Shown in pieces: positions 26,609 to 35,984 of a stretch of 64,000 nt of DNA. How positions within the stretch are numbered: position 1 is the stretch's first letter; each line of letters starts with the position of its first letter. Made by a program: the position numbers and the translations under genes. Source of the stretch: Paracoccaceae bacterium. Lineage in GTDB: Bacteria > Pseudomonadota > Alphaproteobacteria > Rhodobacterales > Rhodobacteraceae. The notes under the pieces were generated by a model. That model made no database searches, had not been told where the DNA came from, and was given only the letters and a program-made list of their open reading frames with translations. The DNA lies in NCBI GenBank assembly GCA_018222585.1, contig JAAFAB010000014.1:1-64000 (forward strand), written 5' to 3'.

Positions 26609-27604
26609 ATGATGCTCAAGGCGAAAACATGGGAGTCACTGGCAGGCCAACCCGCCCTCAGCGCGGAACGCCCGGCGGCGACCCGCATCGCCTGGATCGA
26701 CAGCGCTCGGGGCATCGGCATCATTCTCGTCGTCTTCGGCCATGCGCTGCGGGGCCTGTTGTCTGCGGGGAGCGTCCCTGAGGAGGGTTGGCGCGAGGTC
26801 GACTACATTCTCTACAGCTTCCACATGCCTCTCTTCATGTTCCTAGCGGGCATGAACGTGCCGAGAAGCCTGCAGAAGCCAATGTTTCTCCAGAAAAAAG
26901 CCCGGGGCATCCTGTGGCCCTACTTCCTCTGGTCCGTCATCCATGGCCTGACCATGGTCGCGGCCGGACGCTTCACCAATTCCGATTTCGAGGTCTCGCG
27001 GCTGCTGTCGATCGCCTACGCACCGATCTCGCCCTTCTGGTTCCTCTATGTCCTGTTCCTCTTCATGATCGTGGTGAAGATCTGGCCCCCCGACAGGATC
27101 CTGTTGGGGGCATCGCTCGTCCTACTGAGCCTGAGCCCGCTGATTGGACAGCCCACCCTCTACCAGTTCAGCTATTTCCTGTTCTTCTTCGTGCTCGGCG
27201 CGCTATTCACCCCCCCGGCCCGACCGGGACTCCTGCTGGTGGCGGGCAGCGCGATCTTCGCCGCGGGCCACGGTGTCCTGCTCTGGCAGGGTCTGCAGCA
27301 GAACTTGCACTACTATGCACCCGCACTTCTGCCACTCGCTCTTGCCGGCGCTGCCGCGGTCTTGGGGCTGGCGATGCTGACAACCCGGTTGCAGGCGCTG
27401 GTCTGGCTGGGCCAAGCCTCCATGGCCATCTACGTCATGCACATCATCTTCACCGCTGGGTTCCGTGCCGTCTTCTCCCGTTTGGGCGTCGAAGACCCGT
27501 TCCTGCTGGTCACCCTGGTGACGCTCGCCGGCGTGATCGGACCGGCCTGCGTCTACGTCATGTTGAAAAAGCTCCGCCTCGCGCGGCTCACCGGCCTAGC
27601 CTGA
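26609..27604 (+). CDS. acyltransferase-3 family membrane protein
   Basis: 331 residues from ATG 26609 (or 330 from the adjacent ATG at 26612, which is better spaced from GGAGA at 26601). The conserved start is RIAWIDSARGIGIILVVFGHAL, with His in the first membrane span. YSFHMPLFMFLAGMNV, WPYFLWSVIHGL and a C-terminal membrane span with AIYVMHIIFTAGFR follow. About ten spans and no SGNH extension make it a NodX/ExoZ-like O-acyltransferase. It probably decorates the polysaccharide with acetyl or succinyl groups. It is followed 146 bases later by manB. Confidence 0.82.
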   Translation: MMLKAKTWESLAGQPALSAERPAATRIAWIDSARGIGIILVVFGHALRGLLSAGSVPEEGWREVDYILYSFHMPLFMFLAGMNVPRSLQKPMFLQKKARGILWPYFLWSVIHGLTMVAAGRFTNSDFEVSRLLSIAYAPISPFWFLYVLFLFMIVVKIWPPDRILLGASLVLLSLSPLIGQPTLYQFSYFLFFFVLGALFTPPARPGLLLVAGSAIFAAGHGVLLWQGLQQNLHYYAPALLPLALAGAAAVLGLAMLTTRLQALVWLGQASMAIYVMHIIFTAGFRAVFSRLGVEDPFLLVTLVTLAGVIGPACVYVMLKKLRLARLTGLA

Positions 27605-27750
27605 ACGGCACTTCCGCCGAGCCAGTACCCCCCCTGAAACGGTGGATTTTGCCGCCGTCTACGCTTAGCCTCGGCACATCGCGGCGGGGGCGCGCGCCGC
27701 CCCCGTCATTGGATAGCCCAGTCATTGGACACAAGGACCTCGTTCTTCGG

Positions 27751-29148
27751 ATGGCCCCCAAATTCGGCACCAGCGGGCTGCGCGGTCTCGTGACCGAGCT
27801 GACCCCCGACCTCGTTTCCGCCCATATCCGAGCCTTTCTCGCCGCCTGCCCCAATGGCGGCGCGGTGCATGTGGGACAGGATCTGCGGCCCTCGTCCCCG
27901 GCCATCGCCGAGGCGGTGATGAACGCCATCACCGGCGCGGGGCTGACCGCCATCGACGACGGCGTGCTGCCGACACCGGCGCTGGCGCTGGCGGCGATGG
28001 GGGCGGGCCATGCGGCGGTGATGGTCACCGGCAGCCACATCCCCGCCGACCGCAATGGGCTGAAGTTCTACCTGCCCGGGGGCGAGATCTCGAAGGCCGA
28101 CGAGACGGCGATCCTCGCGGCGCTCGACAGCCCCGCCCCCGATGCGGGGCAAGCCGGGACCCGGCAGGAAACAGGCTCTGTTCCGGCGCAGGACTACGTG
28201 GCGCGCTATGCCAGGGCCTTCGGGCCCGGGGCGCTGGAGGGGCTGCGCATCGGCGTCTACCAGCACAGCTCGGTGGCCCGCGACGCCATGGTCGAGGTGG
28301 TCACCGCCCTCGGTGCCGAGGCGGTGCCGCTGGCACGATCGGAGACCTTCATCCCCGTCGACACCGAGGCGGTGGACCCCGAAACCCGCGACCTTCTCGC
28401 GGGCTGGTGCGCCGACCATAACCTCGACGCGCTGATCTCGACCGACGGCGACGCCGACCGGCCGATGGTCGCCGACGCCACGGGCCGCATCGTGCCCGGC
28501 GACGTGCTGGGCGCGCTCACCGCGCGGGCGCTCGGGGCGCAGGTGATCTGCACGCCGGTCTCGTCCAACACCATGATCGGCGAGATGCCCGAGTTCGGGA
28601 CGCTGCACCGCACCCGCATCGGCTCGCCCTTCGTGATCGCCGCCATGGAGGCGGTGCTGGCCGACGACCCCGCCGCCAGGGTGGTGGGCTACGAGGCCAA
28701 CGGCGGCTTCCTGCTGGGCTTCACCGCCGAGGCCCCCGCGGGCCCTCTGGCGCCGCTGATGACGCGCGATTGCCTGTTGCCGATCCTCGCGCCGCTGGCG
28801 CTGGCCCGCGCCGGGGGCAAGGACCTCGCGGCGCTGGTCGCCGCCCTGCCGCCGCGCTTCACCGCCGCCGACCGGCTGACCGGGGTCGAGCCGGAGACCG
28901 CGCGGGCCTTCCTCGCCGAGCTCGACGGCGACGCCGCGGCCCGGGCGGCCTTCTTCGACGGGCTGGGCGCGGAGACGGAGATCGACCGCACCGACGGGCT
29001 GCGGCTGCGCTTCGCCGGCGGCGACGTGATCCACCTGCGCCCCTCGGGCAACGCACCGGAATTCCGCTGCTACACCGAGGCGGCGAGCCCCGCCCGCGCC
29101 GAGGACCTGCTCGCCAGCCATCTCGGGAAGCTGCGCGCGCGGCTCTGA
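27751..29148 (+). CDS. manB: phosphomannomutase/phosphoglucomutase family enzyme
   Basis: 465 residues. Catalytic phosphoserine loop VTGSHIPADRNGLKFY, metal loop STDGDADRPM, sugar-binding YEANGGF and phosphate-binding RPSGNAPEFRCY are all in the family order. The next gene is manC, so mannose 6-phosphate to mannose 1-phosphate is the likely reaction. The loop has TGSHIP rather than the GlmM-type SASHNP, which argues against phosphoglucosamine mutase. The in-frame region upstream of the ATG at 27751 has no better start. Ribosome binding site is weak (AAGGACC, 12 bases away). Confidence 0.87.
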   Translation: MAPKFGTSGLRGLVTELTPDLVSAHIRAFLAACPNGGAVHVGQDLRPSSPAIAEAVMNAITGAGLTAIDDGVLPTPALALAAMGAGHAAVMVTGSHIPADRNGLKFYLPGGEISKADETAILAALDSPAPDAGQAGTRQETGSVPAQDYVARYARAFGPGALEGLRIGVYQHSSVARDAMVEVVTALGAEAVPLARSETFIPVDTEAVDPETRDLLAGWCADHNLDALISTDGDADRPMVADATGRIVPGDVLGALTARALGAQVICTPVSSNTMIGEMPEFGTLHRTRIGSPFVIAAMEAVLADDPAARVVGYEANGGFLLGFTAEAPAGPLAPLMTRDCLLPILAPLALARAGGKDLAALVAALPPRFTAADRLTGVEPETARAFLAELDGDAAARAAFFDGLGAETEIDRTDGLRLRFAGGDVIHLRPSGNAPEFRCYTEAASPARAEDLLASHLGKLRARL

Positions 29149-29260
29149 GCGGGGACCGGAGGGGCCGCCCGTCGCGCCGCGGCAGCGTGCCTTTCCGTGG
29201 TTGCGGGATTCTCCCTGCCTGCTAACCCTTGAAGAAGACTGTTCAATCGGGACCGCGGCG

Positions 29261-30703
29261 ATGACCCCGAAGACCATTACCCCCGTCCTCCTGTGCGGCG
29301 GCTCCGGCACGCGGCTCTGGCCACTGTCGCGCAAATCCTACCCCAAGCAGTTCGTGCCGCTGATGGGCGAAGAGACCCTGTTCCAGGCCTCGGCGAAGCG
29401 GCTGTCGGGCACCGGCGACGCGCTCGCCTTCCAGCCGCCGCTGGTGCTGACCAATTCCGACTTCCGCTTCATCGTGACCGAGCAGCTGATGGGGATCGGG
29501 CTCGACCCCGGTGCCATCCTGATCGAGCCCGAGGGCCGCAATACCGCCCCCGCGATCCTCGCCGCCGCCCTGCATGTCGCGGCAAGCGATCCGGACGCGG
29601 TGATGCTGGTGGCGCCGTCGGATCACGTGGTGCCCGATGCGGAGGCCTTCCATGCCGCCGTGGCCCAGGGCCTCGCCGCGGTCGAGGACGGCGATCTCGT
29701 GACCTTCGGCATCGCCCCCGACCGCCCCGAGACCGGCTACGGCTACCTCGAGCTGTCGGCGAAGCCCTCCGGCTCCGGCTTGCCTGTGAAGCTCTCGCGC
29801 TTCGTCGAGAAGCCCGATGCCGCCCGCGCCGAGGAGATGCTCGCCGCCGGGACCTACATGTGGAACGCCGGCATCTTCCTGTTCCGGGCCCGCGACATCA
29901 TCGCCGCCTTCGAAGCGCACAGCCCGTCGCTGCTCGCCCCGGTGCAGGCCGCGCTCGCCGATGCCCTTCCCGATCTCGGCTTCCTGCGCCTCGCGCCGGG
30001 GCCGTGGAGCGGCGCCGAGGACATCTCGATCGATTACGCGGTGATGGAGCGCGCGCCGAACCTGTCGGTGGTGCCCTTTACCGCCGCGTGGTCCGACCTC
30101 GGCGGCTGGGACGCGGTCTGGCGCGACAGCGGCCCGGACGCGGCCGGCGTGGTGACCTCGGGCGGCGCCACCGCCATCGACTGCGAGGACACGCTGCTGC
30201 GCTCGGACAGCGAGCGGCTCGAGGTGGTGGGCATCGGCCTGAAGAACGTCATGGCCATCGCGATGAACGACGCGGTGCTGGTGGCCGACCTGAGCCGGGC
30301 GCAGGACGTGAAGAAGGCCGTCGACGCGCTGAAGGCGAAGGGGGCGGCGCAGGCCACGTCCTTCCCCAAGGACCACCGGCCCTGGGGCTGGGTCGAGACG
30401 CTGGTGACCGGCAGCCGCTTCCAGGTGAAGCGGATCGTCGTGCATCCCGGCGCCTCGCTGTCGCTGCAGTCGCACGTCCACCGCTCCGAACACTGGGTCG
30501 TGGTGCAGGGCACCGCGCGGGTGACCCGGGACGACGAGGTCAGCCTGCTGACCGAGAACCAGTCGATCTACCTGCCGCTCGGCTGCGTGCACCGGCTGCA
30601 CAACCCCGGCAAGGTGCCGATGGCGCTGATCGAGGTGCAGACCGGCACCTATCTCGGCGAGGACGACATCGTGCGCTACGAGGATGCCTATGCGCGGAAC
30701 TGA
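29261..30703 (+). CDS. manC: mannose-1-phosphate guanylyltransferase / mannose-6-phosphate isomerase
   Basis: 480 residues from the ATG at 29261, the usual length for the bifunctional type. N-terminal nucleotidyltransferase: LLCGGSGTRLWPLSRKSYPKQF, then APSDHVV and FVEKPD. C-terminal type II isomerase cupin: RPWGWVETL, VHPGASLSLQSHVHRSEHW and ENQSIYLPLGCVHRL. It makes GDP-mannose from mannose 1-phosphate, and the C-terminal half can supply mannose 6-phosphate from fructose 6-phosphate. With manB it gives the mannose branch of nucleotide-sugar supply for the polysaccharide. Confidence 0.95.
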   Translation: MTPKTITPVLLCGGSGTRLWPLSRKSYPKQFVPLMGEETLFQASAKRLSGTGDALAFQPPLVLTNSDFRFIVTEQLMGIGLDPGAILIEPEGRNTAPAILAAALHVAASDPDAVMLVAPSDHVVPDAEAFHAAVAQGLAAVEDGDLVTFGIAPDRPETGYGYLELSAKPSGSGLPVKLSRFVEKPDAARAEEMLAAGTYMWNAGIFLFRARDIIAAFEAHSPSLLAPVQAALADALPDLGFLRLAPGPWSGAEDISIDYAVMERAPNLSVVPFTAAWSDLGGWDAVWRDSGPDAAGVVTSGGATAIDCEDTLLRSDSERLEVVGIGLKNVMAIAMNDAVLVADLSRAQDVKKAVDALKAKGAAQATSFPKDHRPWGWVETLVTGSRFQVKRIVVHPGASLSLQSHVHRSEHWVVVQGTARVTRDDEVSLLTENQSIYLPLGCVHRLHNPGKVPMALIEVQTGTYLGEDDIVRYEDAYARN

Positions 30704-30865
30704 AATGCTCCGCTTTCTGCCGGGAGGACCGGCGAGGGGTCTTCGCCGATTGAGGTCGGCAGCCCCGGTGGTTAAACCGGATCTGCCGTTCCGGACGTCA
30801 CGGCCAGCCACAGGCAATGCTGTGCCGGACATCGAAGACAACCTGTTTCCAAAAGGGATTTGGAC

Positions 30866-32032
30866 ATGAAGATCGCAGTCGCAGGCCTGGGCTACGTGGG
30901 GCTCTCGAACGCCGTTCTCTTGGCGCAGAACCACCCGGTCACGGCGCTGGACGTGTCGGAGGAGCGGGTCGCGCTGGTCAATGACCGCAAGAGCCCGATC
31001 GTCGATGCCGAGATCGAGGACTACCTCGCCAACCGCACGCTCGACCTCACGGCCACCACCGATCCCGAGAAGGCCTATGTCGACGCCGACTACGTCATCG
31101 TCGCCACCCCCACCAACTACGACACCAAGTCGAACTACTTCGACACCTCCAGCGTCGAGGCGGTGATCCGCCAGGTCATCGCGGTCAATCCCCGCGCCAC
31201 CATCGTCATCAAGTCGACCATCCCCGTGGGCTACGTGCGCAGCGTCCGCCGCGAGCTGGAGACCGACCAGGTGATCTTCTCGCCGGAATTCCTCCGCGAG
31301 GGCCGGGCGCTCTACGACAATCTCCACCCCTCGCGCATCATCGTGGGCGAGCGCTCGGAGCGCGCCAGGGTCTTTGCCGACCTGCTGCTCGAGGGCGCCG
31401 TCACCAAGGAGGTCGAGGTTCTCTTCACCGACCCCGACGAGGCCGAGGCGATCAAGCTCTTCGCCAACACCTACCTCGCCATGCGGGTGGCCTTCTTCAA
31501 CGAGCTCGACAGCTACGCGCTCGCGGGGGGCATGGACAGCCGCCAGATCATCGACGGCATCAGCCTCGATCCGCGCATCGGCGGGCATTACAACAACCCC
31601 TCCTTCGGCTACGGCGGCTACTGCCTGCCCAAGGACACCAAGCAGCTCCTGGCCAACTACAGCCACGTGCCGCAGAACCTGATCCGCGCCATCGTCGACG
31701 CCAACCGCACGCGGAAGGACTTCCTCAGCGACCAGATCCTGATGCGCGGTCCCAAGGTGGTGGGCATCTACCGGCTGGTGATGAAGGCGGGCTCGGACAA
31801 CTTCCGCCAGAGCTCGATCCAGGGGATCATGAAGCGGCTCAAGGCCAAGGGCATCGAGGTCATCGTCTACGAGCCGGTGCTGCAGGAGCCCGACTTCTTC
31901 CGCAGCCGCGTCGTGAACGATCTCGAGGCCTTCAAGGCCGAGGCCGATCTCATCGTCGCCAACCGCCTGACCGACGAGATCACCGACGTCTCGGACAAGG
32001 TCTTCACCCGCGACCTCTTCGGCGCCGACTGA
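30866..32032 (+). CDS. ugd: UDP-glucose 6-dehydrogenase
   Basis: 388 residues from the ATG at 30866, preceded by AAAAGGGA; a TTG two codons upstream is less well placed. The length is the same as E. coli Ugd and the sequence is very close to that type. GLGYVGLSN carries the NAD-binding glycines; [61 protein letters not shown] with the catalytic Cys, and [15 protein letters not shown] follow. It oxidises UDP-glucose twice to UDP-glucuronate, giving the polymer its uronic acid. It stands alone with 162 bases upstream. Confidence 0.94.
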   Translation: MKIAVAGLGYVGLSNAVLLAQNHPVTALDVSEERVALVNDRKSPIVDAEIEDYLANRTLDLTATTDPEKAYVDADYVIVATPTNYDTKSNYFDTSSVEAVIRQVIAVNPRATIVIKSTIPVGYVRSVRRELETDQVIFSPEFLREGRALYDNLHPSRIIVGERSERARVFADLLLEGAVTKEVEVLFTDPDEAEAIKLFANTYLAMRVAFFNELDSYALAGGMDSRQIIDGISLDPRIGGHYNNPSFGYGGYCLPKDTKQLLANYSHVPQNLIRAIVDANRTRKDFLSDQILMRGPKVVGIYRLVMKAGSDNFRQSSIQGIMKRLKAKGIEVIVYEPVLQEPDFFRSRVVNDLEAFKAEADLIVANRLTDEITDVSDKVFTRDLFGAD

Positions 32033-32481
32033 CGCAAACGCCTTCGGCGCCCCTGCGGCCCTCCGGATACAGCCTGCCCGATGCGTTGCATGCGACGCGT
32101 CGGCACGCTTGCCATGACCCGCGGGAAGCGGGTATTCCGCCCGGGCACTAAGCCTGTGTAAAGGCTTTGCGTATAGGAAGGCGGCGCCCGCGGGGCGCTG
32201 TCCGGGGGGATACGGGGCAGCACCGGCGCGCGACGACCACAGTACGGGCGCCGTACGGACAAAGGCCCCAGCCCTTTCGGTCCCCCATCCGACCCGTGCG
32301 GCACGGCCCCTGCGGCACGGCACGGCCCGCCGGCGATCCGCACCGGTGATCCGCACCGGCACGGGCCCGGACGACACCCACAGGAACGGGCGGCCCCGCG
32401 CCGCCTCTTCCCACCCCGGCCCGCCGCGGCCGGCGCAGACCGGACCACCCGACCCATTCAGACCCAGAAGCAACAGGCCCC
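32033..32481. other. intergenic region between ugd and RTX protease gene
   Basis: 449 bases without a gene. A hairpin ACCCGC-GGGAA-GCGGGT lies at 32117-32133, but without a T-tract. Further on there are repeated GC-rich words (GGCACGGC and GATCCGCACCGG, each twice). The leader before the protease is strikingly C-rich on the plus strand, without a clear ribosome binding site. Confidence 0.4.
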
Positions 32482-34800
32482 ATGTCCACCGTCACCGAAA
32501 CCTCCGACGCCGCCGCCCGCGCCTCCACCGACTACAGCATCGCCGTGGGTGACCATTTCCACGGCACCATCGGCGCCCGGGGCGACGAGGACTGGGTCGC
32601 CGTCACGCTCGAGGCCGGGCGCACCTACAGCTTCGCCATGGGCGGCATCGGCGCGCTCGGGGACGGGCTGAACGACAGCCTGCTCGCGCTCTACGACAGC
32701 AGCGGCACACGGGTCGCCCGCGACGACGACAGCGGCCCCGGCAGCGACAGCGCCTTCACCTACACCGCCGGCGCCAGCGGCACCTACTACATCGTGGCCG
32801 GTGCCTATGGCGGCAGCGGCACCGGCGCCTACGGCCTCTCGGTCAGCGCGGGCACCACCCCGAGCTACGACACCGCCATGGCCGCCGGCGCCCTGCTGCG
32901 CGACGATCTCGCCTGGACCTCGACCGCGGGCCAGGGCGTCACCGTCACCTGGGGCATCCGCGCCAGCGGCCAGCCGCAGGACGCCGCCGGCAACGCCGCG
33001 GGCTTCGCCACGCTGAGCACCGCCCAGGCGGCCGCCGCGGCCGAGGCCATCGCGCTCTATTCCGGCGTCAGCGGGCTCGACCTCCGCCAGGTGAACCCCG
33101 GCGGCACCACCAACAACGCCACCATCCTCTTCGGCGCCTACAGCTCGGACTACGACGGCGCCGGCGCCTATGCCTATTTCCCCGGCCCCACCTCCTCGGG
33201 CTCGCCCGCGGGCGACGTCTGGATCAACAACGCCTCGGTCTCGGCGGACTCGCTGCCGGTGGGCTCCTTCGACCATTTCGTGCTCCTGCACGAGCTCGGC
33301 CACGCGGTCGGCCTGTCGCACCCGGGCGAGTACAACGCCACCGCCGGCGGCGTCATCACCTATGGCGACCAGGCCGCCTATCTCGAGGATTCCTACCAGT
33401 ACTCGGTGATGAGCTACTTCGACGAGAGCAACACCACCTCGTCCATCGGCGGCTACCCGGACACCCTGCTGCTGCACGACATCCAGGCGCTGCAGCAGCT
33501 CTACGGGGTGAACTACGGCTACCACGCCGGCGATTCCGTCTACGGCTTCAACAGCACCCTGGGCGGCGCCTACGACTTCTCGCAGAACAGCGACCCGTTC
33601 CTGTCGATCTGGGACGGCGGCGGCCGTGACAGGCTCGACGTGTCGGGCTTCGGCGGCAACCAGTTCATCACCCTGGTCGAGGGGGAATTCTCGGACATCG
33701 GCGGCTACCGCGGCAACGTCTCCATCGCCCATGGCGCCGAGATCGAGGAGGCGGTCGGCGGCAGCGGCGACGACACCCTGCAGGGCAACGCGCTCGACAA
33801 CACCCTGCTCGGCGGCGGCCATGACGACCTGATCCGCGGCGGCGACGGCAACGACAGCATCGACGGCGAGGGCGGGGCCGACAGCATCGACGGCGACGCC
33901 GGGCACGACCTGCTGACCGGCGGCCGCGGCTACGACCTGATCCGCGGCGGCACCGGGGCCGACACCATCGACGGCAGCGGCGGCGACGACACGCTCTACG
34001 GCGACAGCTCGACCGACCTGATCTACGGCGGGCTCGACAACGACCTGATCGCCGGCGGCACCGGCTCGGACACCATCTACGGCGACGCCGGCGACGACAG
34101 CCTCTACGGCAACACCGCCTTCGACACGATCTACGGCGGCGACGGCGACGATTTCATCAGCTCCGGCGACGGCGCGGATTTCGTCGACGGCGGTGCCGGC
34201 AGCGACGTGATCTACGGCCGCAGCGGCGTCGACCTGCTGCACGGCGGCGACGACAACGATTCCATGTGGGGCAGCGAAGGCGACGACGTCATGTACGGCG
34301 ACGCCGGCAACGACTACCTCTCGGGCGGTTCGGCGCTGGACCGGCTGCAAGGCGGCGACGGCAACGACACGCTCTACGGCAACTTCGGCGAGGACCAGCT
34401 CTGGGGCGACGCCGGCAACGACGAGCTCTACGGCGGCAGCGGCTACGACACCCTGCGCGGCGGTGACGGCAACGACACGCTGCTGGGGATGGAGGGCAAG
34501 GACTGGCTGTTCGGCGGCGCCGGCAACGACCTGCTGCGCGGCGGCACCAATTACGACAGCTTCGTCTTCGACGTCGGCCACGACAACGACGAGATCTCGG
34601 ATTTCGACGAGCGCGGCGATGCGCTGCAGCTCTCCACCGCGCTGACCGGCGGGCTGACCGACGCGGACGCGATCCTCTCGGCCTATGGTAGCGACGCGGC
34701 CGGGGTGGTCCTGCTCGATTTCGGCGGGGGCGACAGCATCCTGTTCTCGAACCTGACCGAGCTCTCGGTGCTGGCCGACAACATCTTCACCTTCGCCTGA
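32482..34800 (+). CDS. secreted RTX metalloprotease (serralysin/M10-like)
   Basis: 772 residues without a cleavable signal, as expected for type I secretion. Residues 20-125 resemble a bacterial pre-peptidase C-terminal-type beta domain (DEDWVAVTLEAGRTYSF, SGTYYIVAGAY). The catalytic domain carries the zinc motif HELGHAVGLSH (270-280) and the Met-turn YSVMSYF. Residues about 425-693 are calcium-binding RTX nonapeptides (GGxGxDxL). The C-terminal module (DSFVFDVGHDNDEISDFDE to the end) is the presumed secretion signal. It probably degrades extracellular proteins in the biofilm. The RTX array is collinear with that of the protein at 54079. No type I secretion genes are in the window. Confidence 0.92.
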   Translation: MSTVTETSDAAARASTDYSIAVGDHFHGTIGARGDEDWVAVTLEAGRTYSFAMGGIGALGDGLNDSLLALYDSSGTRVARDDDSGPGSDSAFTYTAGASGTYYIVAGAYGGSGTGAYGLSVSAGTTPSYDTAMAAGALLRDDLAWTSTAGQGVTVTWGIRASGQPQDAAGNAAGFATLSTAQAAAAAEAIALYSGVSGLDLRQVNPGGTTNNATILFGAYSSDYDGAGAYAYFPGPTSSGSPAGDVWINNASVSADSLPVGSFDHFVLLHELGHAVGLSHPGEYNATAGGVITYGDQAAYLEDSYQYSVMSYFDESNTTSSIGGYPDTLLLHDIQALQQLYGVNYGYHAGDSVYGFNSTLGGAYDFSQNSDPFLSIWDGGGRDRLDVSGFGGNQFITLVEGEFSDIGGYRGNVSIAHGAEIEEAVGGSGDDTLQGNALDNTLLGGGHDDLIRGGDGNDSIDGEGGADSIDGDAGHDLLTGGRGYDLIRGGTGADTIDGSGGDDTLYGDSSTDLIYGGLDNDLIAGGTGSDTIYGDAGDDSLYGNTAFDTIYGGDGDDFISSGDGADFVDGGAGSDVIYGRSGVDLLHGGDDNDSMWGSEGDDVMYGDAGNDYLSGGSALDRLQGGDGNDTLYGNFGEDQLWGDAGNDELYGGSGYDTLRGGDGNDTLLGMEGKDWLFGGAGNDLLRGGTNYDSFVFDVGHDNDEISDFDERGDALQLSTALTGGLTDADAILSAYGSDAAGVVLLDFGGGDSILFSNLTELSVLADNIFTFA

Positions 34801-34824
34801 CCCGGGGCGCGGCGGGGCGCAGGG

Positions 34825-34840
34825 CCCGGGTCATCCCGGG
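34825..34840. terminator. GC hairpin between converging protease and epimerase genes
   Basis: CCCGGG-TCAT-CCCGGG lies in the 80-base gap between two converging genes. It is bracketed by an 18-base direct repeat (CCCGGGGCGCGGCGGGGC at 34801 and 34849). No T-tract is present; the repeat pair is odd for so short a gap. Confidence 0.4.
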
Positions 34841-34880
34841 TCGCCTGCCCCGGGGCGCGGCGGGGCCGCCCCCTGCCCCG

Positions 34881-35984
34881 TCAGGCCTCCGGGGTCCCGT
34901 GCAGGCCGATATATAGCCTGAAGGCCACGAAGATGTGGTAGAAGGTCGAGGCCGGCATGTTGTCGGACAGCAGCGCCCCGTCGGCGGCGCGGCGGTCGTA
35001 CCAGCCCCCGGCCACCGGCGTGTCGAGATACTGCGCCCACATCAGCTCCAGCACCGTCTCGGGATCGGCGCCTTCGGGCAGCGTCCCGCCACGGCGGCGC
35101 AGCACCAGCGCCGCCTTCAGGAACTCGGTCTGCGGCCAGGTCCGGCGGGTGCCGCAGTGCGGGTCGGAGACGTCCGGCAGCAGCCCCGACGGGTCGCGCC
35201 GGTCGAGCGCCGCGGCGAAGATCGTGGCCAGCGGCAGGCCGGTGTCGACCCCCGCCACCTGCTCGAACTGGTCGACGAGGAACACCCACTCGGCCATGTG
35301 GCCCGGCTCGATCGCCTGCTCGGCCTCGGCGACCGGGGTCCAGTCCGCGTCGAAGAACTCGAGCACGCGGCCGTCGGGGGTCAGGAAGACCCCGGTGAAG
35401 AGCCCGAGACATTCCTCGGCCATGGCGCGGAAGCGCGCCTCGCCGGTGGCCTTGTAGAGCGCGGTCATCGCCTCGAAGAGGTGCATGTGCGGGTTCTGCC
35501 GGCGCGGCAGGCCGTGCGCGGCGTTCTCGTACCAGCCGCGCGGCGCCTTGAGCTTGGCGAGCTCGGCCTCGAGCCGGGCGAGATCGGCGCCCACGTCGAA
35601 GCCCGCCTCGGTCAGCGCCGCGGCGGCGAGCAGCATGAAGGCCATGTCGTAGAGATCGTGCAGCACCGTCAGGATCGAGGTGTCGGGCGCCAGCCGGGCG
35701 GCAAGATGCCCCGTGACAGGGTCGAATCCGCGGTCCATCGCGAAGCGGAAGAGCCGCAGCGCGAGCTCCCGGTGCGCGGGGTCGTCGGACATCACGAAGC
35801 AATAGGCCTGGCGCACCTGCACCCGCAGCCGGCGCTGCATGTCCTCGAGCGGCCGGCCGTCGTGGTCCAGCGCCTCCCACACGGTGCCGGTGGCGGCATC
35901 GACCCCGGTTCCGGTCCAGAGCGGCAGCGCCGCCCCGGTCAGCCAGGCCTCGAGCCGGGCGGCGGTCTGTGCGGTCTCGGTCAT
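34881..35984 (-). CDS. AGE-family sugar epimerase/isomerase
   Basis: 367 residues of the (alpha/alpha)6-barrel AGE family. Visible landmarks are RLRVQVRQAYCFVM, RGWYENAAHGLPRRQNPHMHLFEA, a conserved EPGHMAEWVFLV with the catalytic-type His, TRRTWPQTEFLKA, and GGWYDR. Members are GlcNAc 2-epimerases, mannose isomerases or cellobiose epimerases, and sequence alone does not separate them. The gene is the last of a minus-strand operon (NeuA-KdsC fusion, GT42, this gene) and overlaps the GT42 gene by 4 bases. In that setting, making ManNAc or mannose as precursor for a nonulosonic acid is the most interesting reading; plain mannose metabolism is the alternative. Confidence 0.8.
   Translation of the reverse strand: MTETAQTAARLEAWLTGAALPLWTGTGVDAATGTVWEALDHDGRPLEDMQRRLRVQVRQAYCFVMSDDPAHRELALRLFRFAMDRGFDPVTGHLAARLAPDTSILTVLHDLYDMAFMLLAAAALTEAGFDVGADLARLEAELAKLKAPRGWYENAAHGLPRRQNPHMHLFEAMTALYKATGEARFRAMAEECLGLFTGVFLTPDGRVLEFFDADWTPVAEAEQAIEPGHMAEWVFLVDQFEQVAGVDTGLPLATIFAAALDRRDPSGLLPDVSDPHCGTRRTWPQTEFLKAALVLRRRGGTLPEGADPETVLELMWAQYLDTPVAGGWYDRRAADGALLSDNMPASTFYHIFVAFRLYIGLHGTPEA

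Noticed and set aside
27751-29148. Phosphoglucosamine mutase (glmM)
   Set aside because: The active-site loop is TGSHIP rather than the SASHNP-type loop, and the next gene is manC, so phosphomannomutase fits better.
29243-32473. A 1076-codon minus-strand open frame
   Set aside because: It runs antisense to manC and ugd, both of which have full sets of family motifs; the frame is open only because of high GC content.
33757-34560. Regular short repeats that might suggest a CRISPR or satellite array
   Set aside because: The repeats are coding (GGxGxDxL nonapeptides), not identical and not separated by unique spacers.
32458-34581. A 707-codon minus-strand frame with repetitive Val/Ala protein
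   Set aside because: Antisense of the RTX protease; the repeats mirror the RTX nonapeptides.
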